Counted from the stretch's first letter, positions 9,795-20,179 are shown. The stretch is 64,000 bases of DNA from Prostheceraeus crozeri (GCA_907163375.1 CAJQUW010000533.1:1-64000); one strand, 5' to 3'. Notes: generated by a model from the sequence alone, not told the origin. A program made the numbers and translations.

Positions 9795-11050
9795 TTTCAG
9801 CCATCTACTTCATCACCAAAACGCTCCCTTCTCGAGGAAACTTTAGACCTGTTAAGTGAAGGTAGGTTGTAGCAATAAACTATAACTTTATTAGAGATGA
9901 TAGAATGATTTCTCTTTCAGGTGATGTTAGTACCAGTTCAAACGGTCAGTCGCGGCAATCTAATGAGCGGGAATGTGCTGATTGTGGTCACATCTTTACG
10001 ATGAAGCGTGATCTCGCCCGACACATCAGACAAAGTGTATGTCAACCAAGATATCATCAATCTCCCGAGGTGAGGATGATTCTATTCAACATGTCTCCTT
10101 TACTTGCGACTTTTGCACTCAATCTTTTGAAACACGTTTTGAATTATCTTCACATAGACTTCACCACACGCATACAGATGATAGTTATAGTAACAGCACC
10201 TCCTCCATCCTGCTCACTGAAGTGTCGCTCAATAATGTAGTGAGAAATTACCATATGGAATCCTCAGAAACCATTGCTGATTTTCCGGAGTGGCTTCATC
10301 AAAATTCAATATTGATAGATGCGCTCTTTAGAAATGTAGACAACTTTAGAATAAAAGCGCTCATCTATCTTAAAATAAAATATGTTTAAGTTGACCATCA
10401 TACTGGCGAAATAGTGCAAAGGTTGGAGTTTCACATACCCTCCTCTCCTGCTACAGAGGTAGTAGATAAAGAAGTATGGTTAAATTTTCACATTCAAGGG
10501 CTAAAATCAATATTGATAAATTTAACCAGCGCGATAGTGGTCTGATTTTTGATGGTGTAGAATTTGCAATGTTTAAAATTACTCTATTAGAAAATTACAG
10601 TGGACGAGGCTCCTTCAATCTTCCAAAAACGTTAAAAGATAAGAAAGCAGTCATTTCTGTAGATTGTGAATCGCACTGTTTTAAGTATGCGGTTTTATCC
10701 ATTCTCCACTATCGTGATGTACAGAACAACCGTTTCCGTAAAATCAAATATCATCAATGGGAAAATGAATTGAAATTTGATGACTGCAATAGTGAAGATA
10801 TGAAATTGAAAGATATAGAGAAATTTGAAAAATTAAATGAAATTAAAATAGTTGTTCACGTCTGGCAAAAAGGACTTAAAGGTGTACGCTACAACAAACG
10901 TTCATCAACTTATGATCGTTTTGTCATCCTCTTGTTGGTAAATGAGGATAGTGATGCAAATGGAAAATTTTCCAGAAAATTTTCCGGAAATATTTCCAAT
11001 TTTTTCAAAATTTTCTGGAAATTTTCCATTGGAAAATTTTAAAATTTTTA
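9795..11050 (+). pseudogene. N-terminal part of Polinton B DNA polymerase (fossil part)
   Basis: This is the zinc-finger and N-terminal region of a Polinton-type family B DNA polymerase. A C2H2-type finger (CADCGHIFTMKRDLARHIRQ) and a second one (CDFCTQSFETRFELSSHRLH) precede a block typical of animal Polinton polymerases (CFKYAVLSILHY, KIVVHVWQKGLKGVRYNKR). Splice sites are visible: acceptor TTTCAG at about 9800 and an intron with donor GAAG/GTAGGT and acceptor CTTTCAG near 9860-9920. The rest of the gene lies at 28584-31360, beyond one non-autonomous insertion and the inserted Polinton. The gene is broken. Confidence 0.65.
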
Positions 11051-12075
11051 TTTTTTGGTGATTGACGTTTTTCCTTTGTTTTCGAGACTTATTATAGTCA
11101 TTCTGAAAGGACTATGTAATATTCAAAGTCCGAAAACTTCTCTATCATCCCTGCATGTTAACTTTTGGCACCAACTGCACCTTTACCATGTCTATTTCAG
11201 ATCTTTCCAAATGAATTTCAGACATAAGATGGATTTCAGATTTCTCTAGCTGAATTTCAGATATCTGTCACAGGCTCAACTTTGAAAAGACTTTAATTCA
11301 ACTGGAGATATCCAACTCATCTAGATCATATCTGAAATTCATTTGGGCAGATCTGAAAACGATTCGGAACTATCTGAACTAGAAATGGAGGATGTGTATC
11401 CTCAACGAAGATATCGGACAATTATGCACCTGAAGTTTGAAGCTATCATTACTCATCACAGATATCTTTAGTTTCCAAATATCTCACGAGTTTACAGTCT
11501 TTATAACTTCCAATTTGGTCGCTCATCATTGCTGCGTGGACTGTGTGCTTATACTTCATCACTTGTTCATCAACACATGGAGAATTTGCATCACTATGAT
11601 CAACGCTGCAATGAAGCCTGTAACTTTGAAGCTAACAATTAGCAATCTCCAAAATAAAGTACATTATTTTTGCTCCAGATCTTTCACATTGCATGAAATT
11701 ATACCCCTACTGTAGAGCAAGATTCACATTATCCCAAACGGTGTCTGTGTGATAATTAAAAATGCCAACAATTTATAGTACAAGCCACTGCGGTGGCAAA
11801 AAAGTAATGTTCAAAAATCCGCGGACGGAAATCGTTTTGCTACGATCGCTTTAATCCAAATAATGATGAAATCGATAGTTTTAGACCCAACTAATTGGAC
11901 CGCAGCTGCCTCGGCAGTTGAAGCGCTCAAATTATTGGGCCTATCAAAAAATCAAAGCTTTCAAAATTTTCCAAAATTTTCCATAATTTTCCAAAATTTT
12001 CCAAAATTTACCAATTTTTTCCATAATTTTCCAGGGAAAATTTTGAATCAAGATTTTCCCGAAAATTTTCAGCAC
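10965..12075. mobile_element. Non-coding insertion bounded by GGAAAATTTTCC repeats
   Basis: Both ends consist of iterated GGAAAATTTTCC and AAAATTTTCC words (10965-11050 and 11950-12070), in inverted relation, and the interior has no coding frame. The interior holds imperfect inverted copies of CAGATATCTG and AAATTCATTTGG words (11210-11370). It sits inside the polymerase region of Polinton B. This looks like a non-autonomous element or a satellite-like expansion. The exact ends are uncertain. Confidence 0.4.
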
Positions 12076-12136
12076 TATATGAGGATAGCAGTCAACAATG
12101 ACATTACTGCAGTTTTCCAAATATTCATCGACTATA

Positions 12137-12142
12137 TTCCCA
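12137..12142. repeat. Target-site duplication, left side of Polinton C
   Basis: TTCCCA lies immediately before the AGTAG terminus and matches 28578-28583 exactly. Confidence 0.9.
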
Positions 12143-12749
12143 AGTAGCATAGGGTATGAGATCCGGCGCATCGCTTCGCTCTGCACCGGATCCCATACCT
12201 AGGTAGATACAAAAAAAGGACCCTCCCGAAATTCACAAAATGAAATTTCATCCATTCGCTCTGCACCGGATCCCATACCTAGGTAGAAACAAAAAAAGAA
12301 CCCTCCCGAAATTCACAAAATGAAATTACTAATTCATAACATGAAATTTACAAAGGAAAATGAGGCACCCCCTAACTTCATAAACAGCAATGTTCATTGT
12401 ATTAAAATATTCATTTAAAAATGGAAGAACCATCAGCCCCTTTATATCCGATATGATCACAATTTAAAACAAGTGAAATTAAACCTTCGGTTCCCAATGA
12501 AGTGAAACACAAAGAATTGATAAGGTATATGAAAGATAAGGAGACACAACTATTGTTAAAACTAGAACATTATGATAAATTAAGAAAAAGATGGATTATA
12601 GTGAGGAATGTAACACAAGGAGTTGGAGTATTATTAACAATTTCTTTAAGCGCTCTGACTATTGTCATTTCTTTTGGTGCTCTTACAATTCCTGTTGTTG
12701 CTACTGCTTTAACAAGTACAGGTGTTTTTACAACTTCACTTGCGACAAT
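12143..12749. repeat. Left terminal inverted repeat of Polinton C
   Basis: The repeat pairs with 27967-28577. It starts with two copies of a unit containing CGCTCTGCACCGGATCCCAT and ACCTAGGTAG and then includes the beginning of the membrane-protein gene (from 12421). Matching stops at 12749. Confidence 0.92.
12421..12749 (+). pseudogene. Partial membrane-protein gene copy inside the left terminal repeat (fossil part)
   Basis: This is the repeat-borne copy of the first part of the gene at 27693-28295, including the conserved YMKDKETQLLLKLEHY block and both hydrophobic segments. Similarity ends exactly where the terminal repeat ends, so the copy is a passive consequence of the long repeat rather than a second gene. 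Confidence 0.8.
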
Positions 12750-12879
12750 GAAACAATGAATTCATGAAACTAAACGGTTGGATAAGGAGTGATGATTGAA
12801 GAGAGAGAGATTTATTGCTCTAGCAACGGAAAACAACGAACAGCTTTCCCCTAAAATTATCGCGGAATCTCTTGTCATT

Positions 12880-12990
12880 TCAATTTACGCATCCGTAAGA
12901 TTTTGACAGTTCAATTTACGCATCCGTAAAATTTTGACAGTTCAATTTACGCATCCGTAAAATTTTGACAGTTCAATTTATCCGTACGTA
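12880..12990. repeat. 31-bp iterated palindromes near the left end of Polinton C
   Basis: Three full copies and part of a fourth of a 31-base unit carry the near-palindrome TTTACGCATCCGTAAA, joined by ATTTTGACAGTTCAA. Regularly spaced palindromes next to a terminal repeat look like protein-binding sites, for example for replication or transcription control. Function is inferred. Confidence 0.75.
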
Positions 12991-13387
12991 AATTATTTTC
13001 AGAATCAGTTTTCAAAGTCTGTTTTGCAAATAGATATATAAAACTCACATGCATTCACAAAATTCATTTAACGTTTCCTCTCTCCGCTGTATTGATTAAA
13101 AGTACCTCCTATTGTGAACTCATGGATTGAAAATAAAAGCAATTCTTCTTCTAAATTTAGAACGCATAAGGGTAACGCCGATATGCAAGATAGTTGTCAT
13201 AGTAATTTTAAACAATCACTTTTATTAACGAATGAAGTTCATGAAGTAAATGGAAATCTGTTAAACAATGTAGATTAAAATAATTATAATATAATCATTT
13301 CAAAAACTAATAGGTAGTAAGGTAAGTCTTCTGACATTTCTTCTCCTGGAGGGGGATCCTACAAGAAATTTATTTATTTTTTATAAA

Positions 13388-13813
13388 ATGAGAAACATAA
13401 AAGACTTCCTAAAACAATACGGCAAACAAACAACTACAAACTTTGATCTAGAGAAAATGGCTAAACAATTAGGAATAAGGAATTTCCACGTCTTAATGAG
13501 TGACGAATTATGTCAACTAAAAAATAAAAATAATGTAAATTTCGTGACAAATCTCCACACGCCAGATCAAAAAGGAGTACATTGTTCAGGAGGTATCTTT
13601 GATAAAAATGGTGACAATTACTATTTCGACTCTTATGGACTTCCACCTACAAATGAAGTGAGAGAAATACTTGGCAATGGAACATATAATACGTTTCAAA
13701 ATCAAACTCCAGGAACTACTTATTGTGGTCAATTATATCTATATGTTTTGTACAAATTACAAAAAGGAATACCATTTCTTGATATTATGTTAGAATTGAA
13801 TAATGATAATTAA
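13388..13813 (+). CDS. Adenain-like cysteine protease of Polinton C (fossil part)
   Basis: The 141-residue frame is open and has the order of the adenovirus-type maturation protease: histidine in KGVHCSGGIF (about residue 60), acidic residue in YYFDSYGLPP (about 78), and nucleophile cysteine in TPGTTYCGQLYLYVL (about 117). Such proteases cut capsid and core precursors during virion maturation. It lies behind the left terminal region and converges on the integrase gene. Family identity is clear; activity is not implied. Confidence 0.85.
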   Translation: MRNIKDFLKQYGKQTTTNFDLEKMAKQLGIRNFHVLMSDELCQLKNKNNVNFVTNLHTPDQKGVHCSGGIFDKNGDNYYFDSYGLPPTNEVREILGNGTYNTFQNQTPGTTYCGQLYLYVLYKLQKGIPFLDIMLELNNDN

Positions 13814-13819
13814 AAATCA

Positions 13820-14956
13820 CTTCTTTGTAATTCGTTTTCATAAAATCTGCCAGTGATTTCCTGTTCATCTAAATCTTTGATTTCGTAAGTAATCGGATAA
13901 GTTTAGTCTATTTTACAAACTTCAAATATTTCTTTAGTCCAATAGCCAGGAAAGCCTTTCTCGAATTTATTTTTATATTTGAATATCCTTACTCTACCTC
14001 CAATCTTAAATTTCAGCTTGCGTTTCTGTAAATTCGGGTTACTCTCATTCGAATATTTTCTTTCGTATTAAATCAGGATCGTCAGAAGCATTCTTTAGAG
14101 TTTCTTCAATACCTGAATGAATCTTATTGTTGTACTGATCTACACTTCCTGGTAGTATCTCCAACCATTTCTGTTTACCTTGTTCTGTAAATTTCTTAAA
14201 TAATTTACTTTTTAATGATCTATTAAATCTCTCTATTACTACAGACTTTCCAGCATTTTCAGTTGAATAAACGGTTTTAAATAGTGGCTTAACATTTCTA
14301 TTATAAAATTCAGATCCTTTATCAACGAATAGCTTCTTTCGTTTTCTATTACTTTCTTTAAAGATTTCTTCAAACACATATTTAACTGACAGACCACTTT
14401 TGTTTTTTGAAGGCTTTGCCCAAGCGTATCGTGTATATAAATCTATAATGGTCAATGTGTACTTAAAGCCTCTTTCATTCGGCATATTGATTAGATCTGC
14501 ACTCCAAATATCATCTTTGTTAAATACTTTTACTTTCAATAGATATTTTGGCTTTCTATTTTCTTTATGAATTTCGGACGCATAAGTTTCACTTAAACCC
14601 TGACCAAAAAGCATTTTTGCTTGTAAAGCTTTCTTAACAAACATTCTTTCAATTCTTTCTCTAAAGGAAGGATTCTGAATACTATATAATTCTTGAATCA
14701 TTATCTTATCTGCTTCATGTCGAGAACTTAGGTCATGATTTCGATAAGCTAGATCGTGTCTATAAGCTGCTGCATCAACTCCGTTTATTGGTTTACTATT
14801 TTCTCTAGGTGTGTTATGACCGTTAAATCTCAAATCTAATCTTGTACCGGGGCCTGTGAAATTATGATTTGGAATATGTTTTTCGCCTTTATACTTTGCC
14901 GAAATAAAGCCAGGAAAGTTTTCTAATGCTTTTTGTATGTCACCTCCGGTGTGCAA
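13820..14956 (-). pseudogene. Phospholipase A2-like domain fused to integrase, Polinton C (fossil part)
   Basis: Residues about 10-80 form a parvovirus VP1-type phospholipase A2 domain: a calcium-loop motif NFTGPGTRLDLR and the catalytic helix AAYRHDLAYRNHD with the HDxxY signature. From about residue 130 follows a retroviral-type integrase core with DIWSADLINM, IIDLYTRYAW and FVDKGSEFYN, and the region ERFNRSLKSKL. A C-terminal SH3/chromodomain-like tail (FEKGFPGYW) is encoded at about 13830-14040. Integrase inserts Polinton ends into host DNA with 6-bp duplications. The phospholipase domain is usually a separate virion entry function, so its fusion in the same frame is odd. The gene is broken near its end. 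Confidence 0.8.
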
Positions 14957-15096
14957 CGAAGTTGAATCACCACCGGTGTGCTGACAATTTTTAGGTTTTA
15001 AGTACTTTTAAGAGATAATCCATTAGATCTAGATTTGAAATTCTTAAGTTATTCAAATTCAAGGAATCCGCTTCGCTCATTTTTGAAGATTAAATA

Positions 15097-15567
15097 TTAA
15101 CGCACCATACTAGGACTTAGATATATTCCAGAACCATCTTTAGTTTCTTTTATTTCAATTAAATCATCAATATTATGTAGTACATTTTTAAGAACTCGTT
15201 TCTCTTCATCAACTAAATTTAGTTTACTAATAAAGTTATCTACTATTCCTTGCCCCCTCGCTGCTTTCTCTAACTCTCTATTATGACGTTTTTGTTCTTC
15301 TAACGCTGTTTTCTCTGATTTATTTTTATTTACTGCCTGGACAATACCAGCTGTCCCACCTGCAACACTTCCTGCTGCTGCTATACCTCCTATTATTAGA
15401 GGAATTAATGGTAGAATTCCACCATTCTTTTCTTCTTGTAATTTAATATTCTCTATCATTGGTGTACTTATGTAATACTTCTTTTTGTCAATAGTAATAG
15501 TTTTAGGGGTATTTTTGTCAATGATGTTACGTAGTTTTAATTCAACCGTTTTATTATTCACCTGCAC
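15097..15567 (-). CDS. Hydrophobic glycine-rich small protein of Polinton C (fossil part)
   Basis: The 156-residue protein has a GGILPLIPLIIGGIAAAG stretch near residue 50 followed by AGGTAGIVQAV, then a charged helical part (KTALEEQKRHNRELEKAARG) and an acidic C-terminal region. A Gly-Gly followed by a hydrophobic amphipathic segment is the mark of adenovirus pVI/pX-like small virion proteins in Polintons, where the protease cuts next to the double glycine and the peptide disturbs membranes. It lies between integrase and major capsid genes on the same strand. Confidence 0.55.
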   Translation of the reverse strand: MQVNNKTVELKLRNIIDKNTPKTITIDKKKYYISTPMIENIKLQEEKNGGILPLIPLIIGGIAAAGSVAGGTAGIVQAVNKNKSEKTALEEQKRHNRELEKAARGQGIVDNFISKLNLVDEEKRVLKNVLHNIDDLIEIKETKDGSGIYLSPSMVR

Positions 15568-15597
15568 AATTTTTTTAATAAAAAATTTATAATCTTG

Positions 15598-15705
15598 GGT
15601 TACTAACCTATAGAACTTTGTTCAAAGGCTTTAGCCGATCGGATCAAAGGTCCTCAGATTACTAACCTATAGAACTTTGTTCAGAGGCTTTAGCCGATCC
15701 TAGCC
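15598..15705. repeat. Duplicated block left of the capsid genes (inverted partner at 17630)
   Basis: Two tandem copies of a 50-base unit contain ACTAACCTATAGAACTTTG and GGCTTTAGCCGATC. The same unit occurs twice in inverted orientation at 17630-17755, so the capsid gene and its neighbour are bracketed. Confidence 0.8.
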
Positions 15706-17038
15706 ATCTTTCCATTAAGAATTTTAGTAGAATATTCAGCGTCTTCTAACAATAAACCATAAGCCATCAATGATGTTTTGGAATTATTCTTTTCAATATT
15801 AATTGTAACATCACAACCATTCTAAATAATATCTTCCGATTGTGCATTTAAATCAAAGCAGAAAACAGGATATAAATTCTTCCAGTCTAATGGAGACAAT
15901 TGTGCTTCTACTCCAAATTCTCGACACAAACTTCTATAAGCATCATATCCTTCCATAAACTGATTATTGGTATCATCAAATCTCAATGGATCAATAGAAT
16001 AACGTGTTTGATTTAATGAAATTTGTAAACTTTGAATTGAATTGATATGAAAAAGAATATTGTTCTTATCAAAACTAGGTGTTTCATTCTTTTGAAAAGT
16101 GAGTAAAAAATATCTTGGAGTGTTTGATGTCCTTGCGAAATACCAGTTAAATCTTTGTTCAGAAAATGTAACAGAACTTCCAATACGTTTCATAAACCTT
16201 ACTGGAATTGGTTTGTTCGTAGATAATCTTTTCGTAATAGTTGTTTCAACCTCTAAACTAGGAGTAATATGTTTTATCCACCGTTCAAGTTTTTCAATTT
16301 TTAAATATGCTTTTTTCGTTTTATCTCCATAGAATATTGATTCATTATTTTCCGTGCAATGAATTATAAGTTTGAATTTTAACTGATATGATATTTTATT
16401 ATAATCTAAATATCCGAATAATGGAGACAATGACCAATTTACTGTTTGCTTACTTTTCTTGTTAAAATCACGTCTTTTCTGATATGAGCTATTTTGTGTA
16501 CTGTTTAACTGTTTCACTATGTTTTCTACATCTTTCGCAATTCCTGCTGCATTTGCCCCAGTGTGAGTTAAATCATCTTTACATATGCCGGTATGGTTAT
16601 ATGGAAACCATCCTTCGATTTCATACTTTTCAGTATTTTCACCTATTGTTACAAATCTAAGCATTGAATCAATAATACCAGGAGAATCACCTATTGTTTC
16701 AATATTTTGGGTAGCGACATCTAAGCGCATTTGTGTAAATAGTCTTGGAAAGAAATTATTTTCTAATATAATATTATCAGTAGAAGGCAATGGTGCTGTA
16801 AAATCAGCATCAGAATATAGAGAATATTCACAGTGTAAAAATGAATCGGGTAAATATAAATAACTTTGCTGATTATCAACTTCAAAATTAAATCACCTCC
16901 AGTATTCACTCTTCCTGAAGATCCAGGATTCATTGCAATTCTTATGTAGTCATTCTTTTTTTTGATTGTAACTAACGAACGGGGGTCGTCTAATCTAAAT
17001 TTGCTTTCAATTAACGAAGTCGTAATTAGATTCGACAT
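15695..17038 (-). pseudogene. Major capsid protein of Polinton C (fossil part)
   Basis: This is the double jelly-roll major capsid protein, which forms hexon-like trimers of the shell. It starts MSNLITTSLIESKFRLDDPR with a following IAMNPGSSGRVNTGGD block. The largest open part (15822-16790, 322 residues) contains FFPRLFTQMRL, GWFPYNHTG, the central LERWIKHITPSLEVE block, and a C-terminal PLDWKNLYPVFCFDL motif typical of this lineage. Length near 440 residues fits the family. The gene is flanked by the inverted 50-base repeats and by two small virion-type genes on the same strand. It has a few breaks. Confidence 0.8.
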
Positions 17039-17085
17039 TTTTTAAAAGATAAAATCAAATTTTGTTTGATAAAAAATATCTAAAA

Positions 17086-17578
17086 TTAAAATTGTGCTAA
17101 ACCATTTCCCACGTTAGTGGTTAGGGACTGCATCCCAGCTCCGCTACAGCTTTGCTGGTTAGACCAAAGGTTACTGTTCACACCATTTCCTCTCATTTCT
17201 TCAATAGATTTCGCTAACTTGGCAATTTTGTTTTTTCGTTTCCCCGGAAAGCTTTTTATCTTTTTGCATTTCTTTAGCATCATTCCTAAGTTTACGAATG
17301 GCTTCTGGTTGTCTTAATTCGTTTTGTGTCTTAACAGCATTTGATATTGCACTACCTGTACTACCTATAGCAGCTGCTCCTTTAACAGCAGATGAAATCA
17401 AATCTTTGTTATTTTTAATCAAGTTTACGATACTTCCGATTCCATAAAAGATGCCAGCTCCTTCTTTTTGAATAGTTTCTACACTGTCATAATGGTACAC
17501 AGGTTTCATAGATGGTTCATGAGCAATTTTATTATTTGAAGCAAAATGTTTAAGATTGTGTTTATAAATTATAGGCAT
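17086..17578 (-). pseudogene. Small capsid-associated protein of Polinton C (fossil part)
   Basis: The protein begins MPIIYKHNLKHFASNN, has EGAGIFYGIGSIVNL as a glycine-led amphipathic stretch, a second small-residue segment (AVKGAAAIGSTGSAISNAV), then a basic charged helix and a C-terminal segment ending VGNGLAQF. The layout is that of a virion core or membrane-active protein processed by the protease. It stands upstream of the major capsid gene on the same strand, so the two were probably expressed together. The family assignment is by layout only. Confidence 0.45.
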
Positions 17579-17629
17579 TTTTTAAGCTTAAATTTGACTT
17601 TTGGGAAAAATATTTGCATTTGTGATTGG

Positions 17630-17755
17630 TTAGAAACCTGAGGACCTTTGGTCCGATCGGCTAAAGCCTCTGAACAAGGTTCTATTGGTTAGTAACTTGA
17701 ACAAAGGTGATCGGCTAAAGCCTCTGAACAAGGTTCTATGGTTAGTAACCCAAGA
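17630..17755. repeat. Duplicated block right of the capsid genes (inverted partner at 15598)
   Basis: Two tandem copies of the 15598 unit in inverted orientation, with GATCGGCTAAAGCCTCTGAA and GGTTAGTAAC. The two pairs enclose the major capsid and small capsid-associated genes. Confidence 0.8.
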
Positions 17756-17759
17756 CTTC

Positions 17760-18440
17760 GTCGATTAAGATTTACGTGTGTGAATGGACAACAACCGCGT
17801 GATAACTTCATTAATGTGCTTTTGCACTTTATCTATTGCGTCAAGCAGCGTGTGATGTGTTTTAATTTCTTTTTCAACAACTTGCAATTTCTCCTGATTC
17901 TTCTTCAAATCCGTTTTAACAGCATTAATCTGTTCTTCAACACTTTACTGTTTAGCTTTTGTATGTCAGTTTGTGTAACAAGATTTTCTTTTATTTCATC
18001 TTGTACTAATTTTAAGGTTATGATTTTCTTCTCTGAGCTTTCAATCTTTTGAATTGCAAATAATATTTTTGTTGAATTAGAGTTGAATCTTTTACTAGCA
18101 GAATTCATTTCTGTATTAAGTTTCGATATATCTTTCTCGATATCTTTATCCTTCCAATTGAGTTTCGATATATCTTTCTCGATATCTACATCTTTTCTAT
18201 GAAGTTGTAGTAGTTCATTTTTTAGTTTTGTAACTTCATTCATAGACAGAGTCCTCACTTCGCGTATGGATTCTTCTATCTGAGCATCGACATATTGTTT
18301 ATTTGTTAACTCTGTATTTTGTTGCGGAAGAATAGAAAGATGTAATGGTCCTGATAAAATGCCACCAGTCTTTGTAACAAAGTTTTCTATTTCTATTCCT
18401 GATTCTTGAATATGTGGAATGTAAGCGCATCCTCATTGTT
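17760..18440 (-). pseudogene. Fibre-like coiled-coil protein of Polinton C (fossil part)
   Basis: The N-terminal part reads KTGGILSGPLHLSI, then a short spacer, then ELTNKQYVDAQI. This is the pattern of bacteriophage and adenovirus-like fibre shafts, where a GGxLxGxLxL turn is followed by an xLxNKxYVDxxI segment. The remainder is a long heptad coiled coil with an internal duplication (DIEKDISKLNWKDK followed by DIEKDISKLN). Fibres project from vertices and bind receptors. It lies next to the capsid block on the same strand. The gene has about one or two breaks. Confidence 0.55.
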
Positions 18441-18475
18441 AAACATTTGTTAACATCATTTTTCTAATAAAAAAC

Positions 18476-18676
18476 ATGCAAATCGGGATGATTGAAAGAA
18501 AAAAAACGTGTAATAATTGTAACAAAAGTATATCATCTAAGAATTTTGCGCGCCATCAAAAGACTTGTCAATCGTTAACAGTGAAAAAAATAAAAGACAA
18601 ACAATGTGAAAATTGTAAACAATATTTTACAAGTCAAGGTATTAATAATCATTATAAATCGTGTATTATTTATTAA
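18476..18676 (+). CDS. Small double zinc-finger protein of Polinton C (fossil part)
   Basis: The 66-residue protein has two CxxC...HxxxC fingers: CNNCNKSISSKNFARHQKTC and CENCKQYFTSQGINNHYKSC. Downstream (about 18700-18840) are remnants of further fingers of the same type, ending FSRHWVVC, so the original protein or family was longer. CCHC fingers of this kind bind nucleic acid and are common accessory proteins in Polintons and large DNA viruses. The start at 18476 gives a short leader before the first finger. Confidence 0.6.
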   Translation: MQIGMIERKKTCNNCNKSISSKNFARHQKTCQSLTVKKIKDKQCENCKQYFTSQGINNHYKSCIIY

Positions 18677-18834
18677 CACAAGAAAATTTACTAAATGCGA
18701 AGTTACTAAATTAACGAAATATTTTTATGAAAGTAAATACCAATGTAAAGAATGTTTAAAAAACAAGTAAAATGTGTTTAATGTGACAAGGTTTTATTAG
18801 AGAAAAACTTTTCGCGTCACTGGGTGGTATGTTA

Positions 18835-19015
18835 TCGAGATAAGGAGTCCGGTGATGAGTGAGGTGAGTCCGAAGTAGACCGGAGGTATCTCACTCTTCT
18901 TTTGAGCTTCGGAACAAAGAGTCCGAAGTAGTCCGGAGGTGCTACAGAGGTACAAACACTCAAAAGAGGACCCTCTTGAAGAGTCCGGACTCTCTAGTCT
19001 GAAGTAATTTTTCTT
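18835..19015. repeat. Iterated GAGTCCGAAGTAG/CCGGAGGT words
   Basis: The intergenic stretch holds at least four copies of GAGTCCG(A)AGTAG and two of CCGGAGGT in both orientations between the zinc-finger and ATPase genes. Such words are likely hairpin-forming gene-end or promoter elements. Confidence 0.55.
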
Positions 19016-19024
19016 ATTAAAAAA

Positions 19025-20179
19025 ATGGAAAATCGAAATAATGACAATAATAATAAGAATTCAAAAAGTTCTGATCTTAGTATTTTCTTTGCGTTTCTAC
19101 GATTTCATTGTATAAAGATTATCGTTATATGCATTATTATTTATATCATTTATCAATTCTTAAATTGGTTAGGTTTCTTACAAACACAAGAACAGATAAA
19201 AGTTACATTTTATAAAAATCAGACAAAAACCTTTAAAGGTTGGAAACATCCATCTCGTCAAAAAGATATACCAACTCCTCAGTTGATAGAAGAGAACTTA
19301 CATTTTATTGTTTATGGTAAAACGGGAAGTGGAAAAACAACATTTATTCGTAAGTATATCAAAGAACATTTTAATGACGAAAATGTACATATTTTCTGTA
19401 TGCAACCTGATGAATGGAATGGTTATACTAATGTTTATGATAGAGAAGACTTAAATATGTTATAAGATATGGAAAGTTTCGCAGGTACATATGAACAGAA
19501 CTCTTTACTAGTATTAGATGATGTAGCTAGTTTAGTGAAGCAAAAAGACATATCAGAAATATTTACAAAAAGTCGTCAGTATCATATGCGAATAGTAGTA
19601 TTAGCTCATAAGGCTTGTGACGTAGATAATAAAATTAGAGAAAATATTGAAACCTTTTATACAACTACACAAAATAATTTAGCATTCTTTGATGATATCA
19701 TGAAAAATTATAAACTAACTTTAAAATTGGCAAAATATACACGTGTTAAGTATGGTATAATACGTGTTGATACTATTATGAATCAAATGCAAGTATATGA
19801 TAAAGACTTAAATGTATTGTTTGACAGTGAACATGACTTATGTAACAAGGCGTCAGATTTTAACATTAGTTTTTATGCAGGAGCTAAGAATTTTTCACCT
19901 CATAACATAGAAGAAATAACTATCTTTTTAGAAAACGAATCACTTGAACCACTAACGATCATACCAGAAACATTTTATTTCTATTTCGATCTTTATCTGA
20001 ACAATGTGTTAAAAATTCAGGCACCCAAACGATTAGAAAATACAGATGTTTTAGATGCTATACGAACAGGGATTAACGATTTCCGAGATGTATTGACAAA
20101 TGTGAAACCTTTAGTAAATGATACTAAGAGTACATCAGACGAAATACGTCCAATATTTAATGAGTTTAATAAAATGTAA
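19025..20179 (+). pseudogene. Membrane-anchored second P-loop ATPase of Polinton C (fossil part)
   Basis: The first 65 residues include a strong membrane segment (IKIIVICIIIYIIYQFL). A Walker A GKTGSGKTTF follows at about residue 100, and a Walker B-like LLVLDDVA about 65 residues later, then LAHKACDVDN. The C-terminal 130 residues are unrelated to the packaging ATPase. The element therefore carries two P-loop ATPases, the other at 25163-25975. HerA-type or virion-morphogenesis NTPases with a membrane anchor are possible relatives; I cannot assign one. The gene is broken at least once. Confidence 0.6.

Noticed and set aside
11437-11715. Open frame in the GGAAAATTTTCC-bounded insertion
   Set aside because: No composition or motif support; the interior of the insertion is non-coding.
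12885-12990. CRISPR-like array of 31-base repeats
   Set aside because: The repeats are directly joined without unique spacers and lie in a eukaryotic transposon, so this is a tandem repeat.
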